DNA of 64,000 nucleotides, taken from contig JACJXR010000002.1 of assembly GCA_020636505.1 (NCBI GenBank), positions 1-64,000 on the forward strand. The letters are read 5' to 3'. Below are positions 51,753-60,300 of the stretch, one piece after another; the stretch's first letter is position 1; every line of letters begins with the position of its first letter. Position numbers and translations under genes: made by a program. The stretch is from Chitinophagales bacterium (lineage in GTDB: Bacteria > Bacteroidota > Bacteroidia > Chitinophagales > Chitinophagaceae). The notes under the pieces were generated by a model. It was not told where the DNA came from. It saw nothing but the letters and a program-made list of their open reading frames with translations, and did not search any database.

Positions 51753-52097
51753 TTATTTTTTATCGGTTGTCTCAACACCTGCTTTCTTACGATGAGCACT
51801 GGTCAATTCCATAGATATCGCTGTACGCTCTATGGTAAGAAAACTTCCGTGATGAACTTCTATTTGCAAAGTACCATCTTCGTTGGCACGCTTGATAAGA
51901 CCGTGAATACCACCGTTTGTAACGATACGCTCGCCAACAGCTATTGATTCTGAAAATTTCTTTTGGTCCTTGGCACGCTTAGCCTGTGGGCGTATAAGGA
52001 AAAAGTACATCACTGCTATCATACCTACCATGAATAGCAAAGAGTACATCGGATTACCTTGTGCCTGCAAAAAAACTGTTTGAAGATTAACTAACAT
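51753..52097 (-). CDS. yajC: Preprotein translocase subunit YajC
   Basis: 114 residues: a single transmembrane helix (~16-36) followed by RPQAKRAKDQKKFSESIAVGERIVTNGGIHGLIKRANEDGTLQIEV, the YajC hallmark. It is a small accessory of the SecDF-YajC complex. The N-terminal segment is slightly longer than in E. coli. Located between coaE and the DUF1573 gene. Confidence 0.95.
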   Translation of the reverse strand: MLVNLQTVFLQAQGNPMYSLLFMVGMIAVMYFFLIRPQAKRAKDQKKFSESIAVGERIVTNGGIHGLIKRANEDGTLQIEVHHGSFLTIERTAISMELTSAHRKKAGVETTDKK

Positions 52098-52137
52098 CCT
52101 TCTTTATACATTTATTATTTATCAAATATACGCTATA

Positions 52138-52614
52138 CTAAGACCTGTCTTTAACATCGGCCTTGATGTACAACATGTGAATACCTCTTTGTGAATTGGT
52201 GGTTATAGTCACTGACTTCTCTTGGTGCCCTTGTTTCCCACCGGAATCGAACACCACTTCGATAACACCTGACTCTCCCGGCTTAACTGCTTCTCTTGGA
52301 TACTTGGGTGCTGTACAACCACAAGAACCCATAGCGTTGCTGATGAGCAATGGTGAGTTACCGGTGTTTTTAAACTCAAACTCGTATGTAACCTTCTCCC
52401 CTTCGTATATCATACCGAAATCATGCACCGTATCGGTGAAAACCATTGTAGCAAGGCTTGACATTTCTGCGGTATCTACACCGTCTGCAGAATGAGGGTT
52501 GTTTACCAACTCCGTTGACAAAAGGTCCTTATTCTGCATTGCCTTATCCTCACTCTCCTGTCCACAGGCAGACAAGATCAAAACAGAAAATACAAATAAT
52601 AAAAACCTATTCAT
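52138..52614 (-). CDS. DUF1573 lipoprotein
   Basis: 158 residues: type II signal peptide MNRFLLFVFSVLILSAC, a short linker, and a DUF1573 immunoglobulin-like domain (~55-155) with FTDTVHDFGMIYEGEKVTYEFEFKNTGNSPLLISNAMGSCGCTAPKYPREAVKPGESGVIEVVFDSGGKQG. The SCGCT pair is diagnostic. Extremely common in Bacteroidota; function unknown, probably an envelope scaffold. Between nusB and yajC. Confidence 0.93.
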   Translation of the reverse strand: MNRFLLFVFSVLILSACGQESEDKAMQNKDLLSTELVNNPHSADGVDTAEMSSLATMVFTDTVHDFGMIYEGEKVTYEFEFKNTGNSPLLISNAMGSCGCTAPKYPREAVKPGESGVIEVVFDSGGKQGHQEKSVTITTNSQRGIHMLYIKADVKDRS

Positions 52615-52637
52615 GACTCGAATATTTGGTTATGAAG

Positions 52638-53573
52638 TTACTTAAGCTTTCTTTCTTCCTTGTGTATTTTATTTTCTTGCAACAAGTCTTTGAGTATGTT
52701 GTCCAGCACCCCGTTTATGAATTGACCACTTTGAGGCGTACTGTAATATTTGGCTATCTCAATGTACTCGTTGATGGTCACCTTGGTTGGAATAGAAGGG
52801 AAATACAACAATTCACAAACACCCATTCTCAACAATATCATATCTATCAATGCCACACGGTCACTATCCCAGTTTATGAGCTTTGGTTGGATGAGCTCAG
52901 AGCAGTACGTCTCTTTGTCTATTGCAGTATGCAACAAATTATGAGCGTAATCATTCTTTTCCTTAGATATAAGGTTCAAGAAATTGATCTTGGAACTGCT
53001 CTTGAAAAAGTTGCTCATGAGCATTTCAGTCATCTCATAATCATCTTCCCAACCCGGCAATTCATCTGAGAAGAATTCAAACAAATCTTCGTTATCCGCA
53101 ATAAGTGTTTCCCATATAAAGCGCAGTATACCTACTTCAGCTTTAGGCTCTCTTGCATTTACCGATATATACTCTTTGTATTCTTCTGTTTTCGTCAATT
53201 CTTGATATACCTTCTTTATCCAATCCTCATCAATATACTGTGTAATGGAAGGCTCATTAAGTTTTGCATGAAAAGATTCATTGTTCATTACGCGCCATAG
53301 AAATTCATTGCCTGCGATCTTCGTGTTCACATTCAAATCCTCTTGTGTAGGCAAATACTTGGCTGCACGCTGACTTGCATCCTTTTCGGCATATTGCGCT
53401 ATACGCAATGTGTATATTATGGAAACTATAAATAGATCTAAAGAACGGGCAATTTTTTCGTCCAGAAGCTTTGAACCTGCCTTCTTCTGTTCCTCTGCAT
53501 CACCTACACTTGTTGTGGCAAGTGTGTATAAGGTTTGCATCACCTTAACCCTGATATTTCTGCGGCCTATCAT
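52638..53573 (-). CDS. nusB: Transcription antitermination protein NusB
   Basis: 311 residues, the long form typical of Bacteroidota, with an N-terminal insertion. The start MIGRRNIRVKVMQTLYTLATT and C-terminal all-helical block RVALIDMILLRMGVCELLYFPSIPTKVTINEYIEIAKYYSTPQSGQFINGVLDNILKDL match NusB, which binds boxA of rRNA transcripts with NusE. A -7 element TAACTTTG lies 27-34 bp upstream. Confidence 0.95.
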   Translation of the reverse strand: MIGRRNIRVKVMQTLYTLATTSVGDAEEQKKAGSKLLDEKIARSLDLFIVSIIYTLRIAQYAEKDASQRAAKYLPTQEDLNVNTKIAGNEFLWRVMNNESFHAKLNEPSITQYIDEDWIKKVYQELTKTEEYKEYISVNAREPKAEVGILRFIWETLIADNEDLFEFFSDELPGWEDDYEMTEMLMSNFFKSSSKINFLNLISKEKNDYAHNLLHTAIDKETYCSELIQPKLINWDSDRVALIDMILLRMGVCELLYFPSIPTKVTINEYIEIAKYYSTPQSGQFINGVLDNILKDLLQENKIHKEERKLK

Positions 53574-53599
53574 ATCTTAATAAAGAACCATTTGCCGCG

Positions 53600-53607
53600 C
53601 AAAGTTA
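53600..53607 (-). promoter_or_regulatory. -7 promoter element of nusB
   Basis: Minus-strand TAACTTTG; predicted start about 53593, 20 bases before the ATG. Confidence 0.5.
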
Positions 53608-53637
53608 AGTAAAGATTTCCTTATAAAACTCGAAGAA

Positions 53638-54870
53638 TTAAGCTGTTTGAGGTAATGCCGGTAAATGCACCTTTTGTTCGGTCTTTACGGCTCTTTCTTC
53701 CTCCTCCTCTTCAACAGCGTTATCGCCACTCACAACCTTAGAATATTTCACTTTGGCATGTATAAACCTACGCTCAAAGTATGTGTAAGACAGAGATGCT
53801 GTAAGTATGGTCAATCCGAACGCACCAACGTATAACAATATGTTGCCTGTAACTGTTGACAAAATATCGGGATGGATCATCAGTACCAGCTGTAAAGCAA
53901 TCACAATCATCAAGTTGTGATACATATATATACCGTACGATATCTTACCCAGATAGTTCAATGGCTTATATTCCAAGTTGATTACGGTTTTCTTATTTGC
54001 CGCCAAATTCAATACTATCACAAAGAATATCAATGCGTAAAACTCATAGTTGAACTCAGGTACTGCTATCCCCTTGACAGTAATTACCGCAAGTGCAACA
54101 TACATAGTCCATTGTACATATCGATTGAAGACGATTTTTAGTATGCGTTCTTTTTTGTAAAACAATACGTATGCAGCTATTCCTCCAAGGGCCATACAGT
54201 CTATGGTAAAATGATTCCAAAGAAGCCATAACTGCTGATACCTCAAATTATCGGGATATGTATTGTGAAGATATATTGTAACTATTTTCACCAACACATA
54301 GAATATTATCACTCCCCACAACATATGTATCACCTTGTTCCTTTTTATAACCAAAAGAATCAATAAAGGCCACAAGAGGTAAAACTGTTCCTCAACACCT
54401 ACAGACCAAGCCTGCTCAGCATATGGGACATGTCTATATAAGGTGTAAGCCAGGTTTGAGAAAAAGGTAAAGAACATTGCCGTCTTTGGTACCATAGCCT
54501 CTCCTACAAGCTCCGTATATCCCGGCACATGCAAAAACGCTATTTTAGGAAGAATGAATAAACCAAGAATTACAATGAGATAATACAGCGGCCATATCTT
54601 CAAAATACGCCTCATGTAGAAATGTTTGATAGAGATGGTGCCTGTCTGCCTATGTTCCTCAAGCAACAAGTAAGTAATCAAAAAGCCACTCAAAACAAAA
54701 AAGAATATGATCCCTATTTGGCCAAATACACCACCTACAAATGAATTCGTATAAATATTAGGCTGGCCGAACCAGTGTTTTACAAGCTCAATATGGTGTA
54801 CTATTACCGCAATTGCCGCCACAAATCTGGAGCTGCTAAGGTTGGGAAAATATACTCTGTTGTTTGCCAT
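53638..54870 (-). CDS. Membrane acyltransferase, AT3/OafA family
   Basis: 410 residues with about ten transmembrane helices. The AT3 hallmark is RFVAAIAVIVHHIE (~11-24, catalytic His) and FFFVLSGFLITYLLLEE, YMRRILKIWPLYYLIV and WSVGVEEQFYLLWPLLILL (~145-163) typical of OafA/YrhL proteins. They O-acylate surface polysaccharides or other envelope glycans. A long acidic low-complexity tail (EEEEEERAVKTEQK) ends the protein. No glycosyltransferase gene is adjacent, so the acceptor is unknown. A complete promoter lies upstream. Confidence 0.92.
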   Translation of the reverse strand: MANNRVYFPNLSSSRFVAAIAVIVHHIELVKHWFGQPNIYTNSFVGGVFGQIGIIFFFVLSGFLITYLLLEEHRQTGTISIKHFYMRRILKIWPLYYLIVILGLFILPKIAFLHVPGYTELVGEAMVPKTAMFFTFFSNLAYTLYRHVPYAEQAWSVGVEEQFYLLWPLLILLVIKRNKVIHMLWGVIIFYVLVKIVTIYLHNTYPDNLRYQQLWLLWNHFTIDCMALGGIAAYVLFYKKERILKIVFNRYVQWTMYVALAVITVKGIAVPEFNYEFYALIFFVIVLNLAANKKTVINLEYKPLNYLGKISYGIYMYHNLMIVIALQLVLMIHPDILSTVTGNILLYVGAFGLTILTASLSYTYFERRFIHAKVKYSKVVSGDNAVEEEEEERAVKTEQKVHLPALPQTA

Positions 54871-54908
54871 GTTATATACTTTGATAAAAACGACTTTTAT
54901 CTTGTATA

Positions 54909-54941
54909 CAAACTTATGGTGTGTGTATATACCTTGTCAAA
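54909..54941 (-). promoter_or_regulatory. Promoter of the AT3 acyltransferase gene
   Basis: Minus strand: -33 TTTG at 54941-54938, 21-bp spacer, -7 TAAGTTTG at 54916-54909. Predicted start about 54902, leaving a ~32-base leader to the ATG at 54870. Confidence 0.75.
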
Positions 54942-54981
54942 TATGCTGCGCTGATTCACATTTCGTTAACCGCTGCATAAC

Positions 54982-55698
54982 TTATTGTTCACTAAGCCCC
55001 GCAAAAGCCTCCTGTACAGTGTTGTAGTGGTTTATCATCGAATTTACGGTACGGTAATATGCAATACTGTGTACACAAAGGAATACCAAGACAACAGCCG
55101 CAAAAATGCCAAAGCCTGTAACAGAAGCTGTACCCGGCCTGCCCGGCAATATCATCACCATCCAATAAAACGCCCAACTGTATTTGTTGTTCAACAAATA
55201 GTTGCTTGTTCCGGAATACATATGGTTTTGCTTATACACTTTGGGGATTCGTCTGAATATTACAATAAACGCTATGACGTATACCAACAAATATGCCCAT
55301 TTCATAAAATCCGCACCCTCCAATATACCCCACTCAAGAGGCTGTATCTGTACATACAGATTGAAAAAAAGCAGTCCTGCCAAAATCATCAAAACTACAT
55401 TCAATGGATTGAATACCAGCTTCTTGAAGTGTCTTGCAAAAGTTTTGGAGCCATGATACATTTGCTCTTTTTCAGCTTTTGCGGCTATATACCAAAAACC
55501 CATCCTGCCAAAATCCGCATGTGCTTCATACATGGCATCGGTAAAAGGCAGATTGGGATTATCTGTCATTTTTTCCTCCACCTTGCAAGCAAAATGGTCC
55601 AATATCTCCATGATGACAATCGGGTCATGAAACCCACGGGAATCAATAAAATCTCTGAGCTCTTTAAGCTGTGTTTTTGATAAGATTACTTTATCCAT
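54982..55698 (-). CDS. Membrane protein translationally coupled to PadR regulator
   Basis: 238 residues: a soluble N-terminal region (~1-85) with KTQLKELRDFIDSRGFHDPIVIMEILDHFACKVEEKM and then about four transmembrane helices (~98-115, 130-146, 172-188, 192-212). The N-terminal part resembles the DUF1700/DUF1129-type helical segments found in proteins linked to PadR regulators, which probably bind the regulator. I cannot name the family with certainty. The start overlaps the PadR stop by 8 bp, so they are co-translated. Confidence 0.82.
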   Translation of the reverse strand: MDKVILSKTQLKELRDFIDSRGFHDPIVIMEILDHFACKVEEKMTDNPNLPFTDAMYEAHADFGRMGFWYIAAKAEKEQMYHGSKTFARHFKKLVFNPLNVVLMILAGLLFFNLYVQIQPLEWGILEGADFMKWAYLLVYVIAFIVIFRRIPKVYKQNHMYSGTSNYLLNNKYSWAFYWMVMILPGRPGTASVTGFGIFAAVVLVFLCVHSIAYYRTVNSMINHYNTVQEAFAGLSEQ

Positions 55699-56026
55699 TT
55701 CTTAAATCAGGGTTTAGTATGATTTGAATCGACTCCAAAGCCGACTTTAATGCTTCTATTTTTGTTTGTGTTTCTTTCTTACCCTCTTTTGTCAGGGAAT
55801 AATACTTTCTAATACGACCGTCCACTATCTCCGATGATGTGGTCAACAGCCCATCTTCCACTAATTTGTGCAATGCAGGATACAATGCAGCCTCGGTAAT
55901 GGTCATCTTTTCATTCGACAATTCCTTTACCGCCTTCGTCATTTCGTATCCATACATTCTGTGATTGTCTTCCAACAATTTCAGAATAATGGTTGTCAAA
56001 CTGCCTTTTAATATTCTATTGTCCAC
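55691..56026 (-). CDS. PadR-family transcriptional regulator
   Basis: 111 residues. The winged helix is visible: NRILKGSLTTIILKLLEDNHRMYGYEMTKAVKELSNEKMTITEAALYPALHKLVEDGLLTTSSEIVDGRIRKYYSLTKEGKK (~2-83), followed by a short dimerisation helix. This is the small PadR-s2 subtype, usually an autorepressor. It forms a pair with the overlapping membrane protein and is divergent from the FAD reductase gene, whose shared promoter region (101 bp) may be its target. Confidence 0.93.
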   Translation of the reverse strand: MDNRILKGSLTTIILKLLEDNHRMYGYEMTKAVKELSNEKMTITEAALYPALHKLVEDGLLTTSSEIVDGRIRKYYSLTKEGKKETQTKIEALKSALESIQIILNPDLRNG

Positions 56027-56050
56027 TATACCTATGCAAATTATATACCT

Positions 56051-56085
56051 AACAATATTATGTATTATTTATCAAATAAACAATA
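56051..56085. promoter_or_regulatory. Repeated AACAATA motifs in the PadR/FAD-reductase promoter region
   Basis: AACAATA occurs at 56051-56057 and 56079-56085, spaced 28 bp, and the region ends in ACCTA/TAGGT inverted ends. This is a plausible but unproven PadR-binding site. Confidence 0.3.
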
Positions 56086-56105
56086 GGTGTTTAATACTGT
56101 GCTGT

Positions 56106-56113
56106 TATCTTTG
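56106..56113 (+). promoter_or_regulatory. -7 promoter element of the FAD reductase gene
   Basis: TATCTTTG (TAnnTTTG) 14 bp before the ATG at 56128; no strong -33. Confidence 0.5.
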
Positions 56114-56127
56114 GCCTTTCCCATAAG

Positions 56128-57384
56128 ATGGAAGTAAAAAAGATAGAAACAGAAGCTATTATTATCGGAGGAGGCCCTGCCGGGGCAGGCACATCACTAT
56201 ACCTTACCGATAAAGGAATAAAGCATGTAATAATAGAAAGAGAGCAGTTCCCCAGAGATAAAGTATGTGGAGATGCATGTAGTGGGAAAACCGCTTTTGT
56301 ATTAAGAAAGCTACACCCTGAATGGCTGCAAGAGATTTATTCCGAAGAGCAGCAGTTCATGCCAAGCCATGGCATCACCTTTGTAGCACCAAATGGCAAA
56401 CCGTTGAACATTCCTTTTGGTCCAAGTAAAGTAGCCGGCGAAACTGCACCCGGTTTCACCGCAACAAGACTAGTATTCGACAACTACTTGTTTGAAAGAC
56501 TACCCTCCCAATACAACGAAATATATCAGGAAGCCGATGTAAAAGAAATTATCAGGAATGAGTCCGGTGTCAAGGTGACCTTCACTCAAGGAGCACAGAC
56601 TATTGAAGTATCTGCTCCTGTTATTGTAGGGGCAGATGGCGATAAGAGTATAGTTCGTAAACAATTACTCAACGACAACATTTCCGACAAATCAAAAGCC
56701 ATTGGATTAAGAGCCTATTATGAGGGAATAACAGGCCTGCATGAAAAGAACTTCATTGAACTTCATTTTTTGAAAGAAGTATTGCCGGGTTATATGTGGA
56801 TATTCCCGCTACCAAACGGCATGGCGAATGTGGGTATCGGTATACTATCCGAGCGTATACGAGACAAGAAGATCAACCTCAGGGAGAAGATGCTCTATGC
56901 TATTGAGAACAACCCCAATATCAGCCCAAGATTCAAAAACGCCAAACTGCATGGTAAAATACTTGGCTGGGGACTTCCCTTAGGTGCAGAGAACCGTCCT
57001 GTATCAGGAGACAGATTCCTATTAACAGGCGATGCAGGTAGTCTTGTCGACCCATTCAGTGGAGAAGGCATCGGCAATGCTTTGTATAGTGGTATGCTTG
57101 CCGCTGATGCGATAGCAGGAGCTTTGGAAAATCAACAATTCGATGCTGAATTCTTGAAAAATGCCTACGACAAACCTTTATACAGACGCCTGGGCAATGA
57201 GTTGAAAATAAGTTTGGCCTTACAAAAACTGAGTCGTTTCCCTTGGCTCTTCAACTTTGTGGTGAACAAAGCCGAAAAAAGTGCATCGCTTAGCGATACC
57301 ATCAGTTGTATGTTTACCGACCTTGACCTAAGAGATCGATTAAGGAAACCGTCATTCTATTTGAAGATACTGATGAACAAGTAG
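56128..57384 (+). CDS. FAD-dependent oxidoreductase, geranylgeranyl reductase-like
   Basis: 418 residues. The FAD dinucleotide fold is AIIIGGGPAGAGTSLYLTDKGIKHVIIEREQFPRDKVCGDACSG (~10-52) and the second FAD motif is RFLLTGDAGSLVDPFSGEGIGNALYSGMLAADAI (~293-326), as in geranylgeranyl reductase and halogenase-type PHBH flavoproteins. Members saturate isoprenoid chains or modify aromatic substrates; without a partner gene the substrate is unknown. Convergent with the subtilase gene, leaving one base between the stop codons. Confidence 0.9.
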   Translation: MEVKKIETEAIIIGGGPAGAGTSLYLTDKGIKHVIIEREQFPRDKVCGDACSGKTAFVLRKLHPEWLQEIYSEEQQFMPSHGITFVAPNGKPLNIPFGPSKVAGETAPGFTATRLVFDNYLFERLPSQYNEIYQEADVKEIIRNESGVKVTFTQGAQTIEVSAPVIVGADGDKSIVRKQLLNDNISDKSKAIGLRAYYEGITGLHEKNFIELHFLKEVLPGYMWIFPLPNGMANVGIGILSERIRDKKINLREKMLYAIENNPNISPRFKNAKLHGKILGWGLPLGAENRPVSGDRFLLTGDAGSLVDPFSGEGIGNALYSGMLAADAIAGALENQQFDAEFLKNAYDKPLYRRLGNELKISLALQKLSRFPWLFNFVVNKAEKSASLSDTISCMFTDLDLRDRLRKPSFYLKILMNK

Positions 57385-57385
57385 C

Positions 57386-60300
57386 CTACTTTCTTGTGCA
57401 TACTATTTTGCGCACATGTTCTTTGTCTCCTATTATCAACTTGATGATATACACCCCACTCATAAAAGGTGTGTTCAGTACTGTTTTATTATAGCCTTGT
57501 TGAGCTGTGTAGTCATTTCTGAATACATTACGGCCTGACAAATCTGTTATAGCCACCTGCATAACAACACCGCTGTTTGCCGTCCACTCAATCGTAACCT
57601 TACCATCCGATGTTGGGTTGGGACTGATGCTGATCACTTCATTTGTACCAGGATAAAGAACATCATCATAAATACGCACATCATCTATACTCAAACCTTC
57701 TTTTGTACTGCCGGGGTCTGTTCTCAAAACAAACCTGAATTGAATATTGCTTACTGTGTCAGGCAAGGCATTGGTAACAGGCTGCCACATTGTTTTATCC
57801 TCCCAAGTCCATGCAAGGAAGTTGGTATCGTTATACCAATTGACCCCGCTGTTATTTCTTAATCGTTCCCATACAACTCCGTCAGAAGTATATTCCACAT
57901 ATGCTTCATCACACAGAACCGCTCCGCAATTCTCAATGTCAAATGCAGCCTGAAAGCTCAACGTAGGGTTATTAAGCGATGCAATATCGAAACACGGAGA
58001 ATACAAGTACGACCACTCATTATCCTTGTAATTACCTTTCAAATTGGTCACCCATGCATTGGTACCGCTTGCTGCTTTATCTATTTTGCCTGCAACAGGC
58101 TTACCCCACTCCCAAGTTGTATTGACACCATCCGTATACCAATAGCCGTCATTTTGTTCAAATCCTTCTGTATATGGAAAGCTTGATATCAATGGTTGAT
58201 TTCTCACAATGTGATTCAGTATACTGTCGTTCTTGGTATAAGAATCTCCTGACACAGCAACCCAAACATCAATATTATGCGCTCCATAGGAACTGATATC
58301 CACTTGGCTTGAAAATGTATAACCCATAGTCTGTTTTGCAGCTATGGAAGACAATGTCTCCGTAACTATGTTGTTATCATCCAGTTTAAAGCTCAAGCTT
58401 ACATTATTGAGTGTATTGTTTACACCATTACGAATGGTGATGGTCAAAGGAACAGGTCCGTTGATGCCGCATGCAGATGCAACGGGTGATTTTATACTTA
58501 TAAGTTGTATATCATTTTGCACAGTATACAGGCGCACATTGTCTATTGTAATACCGTTACCGAAATTTCTATCACCAATTACAGATGTGTCGTTTTGATT
58601 GAAAGACACCTGAGTACTCGTTGAAAATCCATCACCTTTGCTCAACATGACATCACTTAATGACAGCGAACCCGAGTTGTTGACTTTTCCAACACTCTTG
58701 GCATCCATATCATAATTGTAAATCAAACTGTATGACTTGGTGTCGGCTCCCCTTACCTGTACAAAGTTTCCTGTTGGTGATTTAGGAATGCCGTGCAATA
58801 TATAATCGAATTCCAACCTTACCTCCTCATTGGCGGCATCGTAGTTGCTTAGGTTATATGTAGCCAACAGTATGTTTTGGCAAGAAGCAGTCGCTTTGTA
58901 CGCATCCATACTCAAAGACCTATCACCTGATATTGTAACGGTATTCAAAACTTGACTGCGCAACCTACCTGTGTCTGATAGGTTTGAATAATCCCATCGC
59001 AGACTATCGCCCAAACCCATCGTATCCGCCGACGTAGTAAAAACTGGAGTTGTTTCAAAATCGGAAGAATAGCTCAATTGAATCGCCGCATTCCCCAAAT
59101 TTCTTACAACTTTCATCATTGAATCATTCTCACTTACCGGGTCAGTAACACTCAGGTTTCTTATGGCGGCATTGAACGTATATGTTTGCAATGCACTCAA
59201 ATCAACAGTCGTACTAAAATTCACTTCCAATATTGCACCTGGAGGTATTACATTTGAGTACTTCTGTGTAATCCAAGCCCCCCCATTCACTCGATAATAC
59301 ATCATAAAGCTGTCGCACTTCACATCATCAAGATTCCTCACTTTGAGTTTTACCGTTTCAGAAGATCCTAATGCTGAACTTGTAAGCACCCTACCCGTAC
59401 TCAGCGAAACAACATCCACAAGCATAAGGTCTCCATCTGAGATACTACCGCTACAATCACCTGTATTAGGTTGATGTTTGATAGCCAAAGCACGATAACC
59501 ACTCAACCCATCAATAACAGGACGAACCGAAACATAATAAGTACTGTCTAAAGACAGCCCTTTGAATATATATGCAGTATCTGTCGTGATTGCTATCACT
59601 TCCATATGTGCACCACGTTTTCTCATTACTTCATAGGAAGTTGCATCTATCACACTGTTCCATTCCACACTTATGTATCCGGGACATTGGGTTGCAGCAA
59701 GCTTTATTTCAGGTTGCTTGTTGACCACAAAAAGTCCTGTAGTGGTTTGTTCTCCCGTACCATTGCGGGATACTCTTATCATACATTCACCCGAACTGAT
59801 AAAGTTTGGAACGAACCACTTATAATATCTTTTATCGGCGGCAACAGAAGCATCTATATTGTTCCAGTTGTTACCGTTGTCGTCGGAATATTCTATTTTG
59901 AATGTACCCGTTCCTTCCGGAGCATTCCAGTATATGTATGCAGAATCGTCTGCTTTTATTTGAGCTCCGTTGATTGGATATACAATATCTATACCGTTCG
60001 GCACAAAATCATATGCAACAGTATAGCTCTGCCCAAATGACGTGACATCAAACGCCTTTACATTAATGGTGTAATTACCAGGAGCCGGATCGTATATCAC
60101 CACCTGCTCTGTATTGTTTATATGATCAGGCTTTTCTACCGCCAAATTATTCATATTGGCAGGTGCAGCATCCAATACAAGAGGGTTGTGCAATTTATTA
60201 TTAGGCTCTGTAACCTCAAGGTCTAAGTCATGTACCAATTGTTTAGACGATAACGGACTGGCAGGTCTATCGTTCCAACAAAGGAACACTTTGAGCTTTG

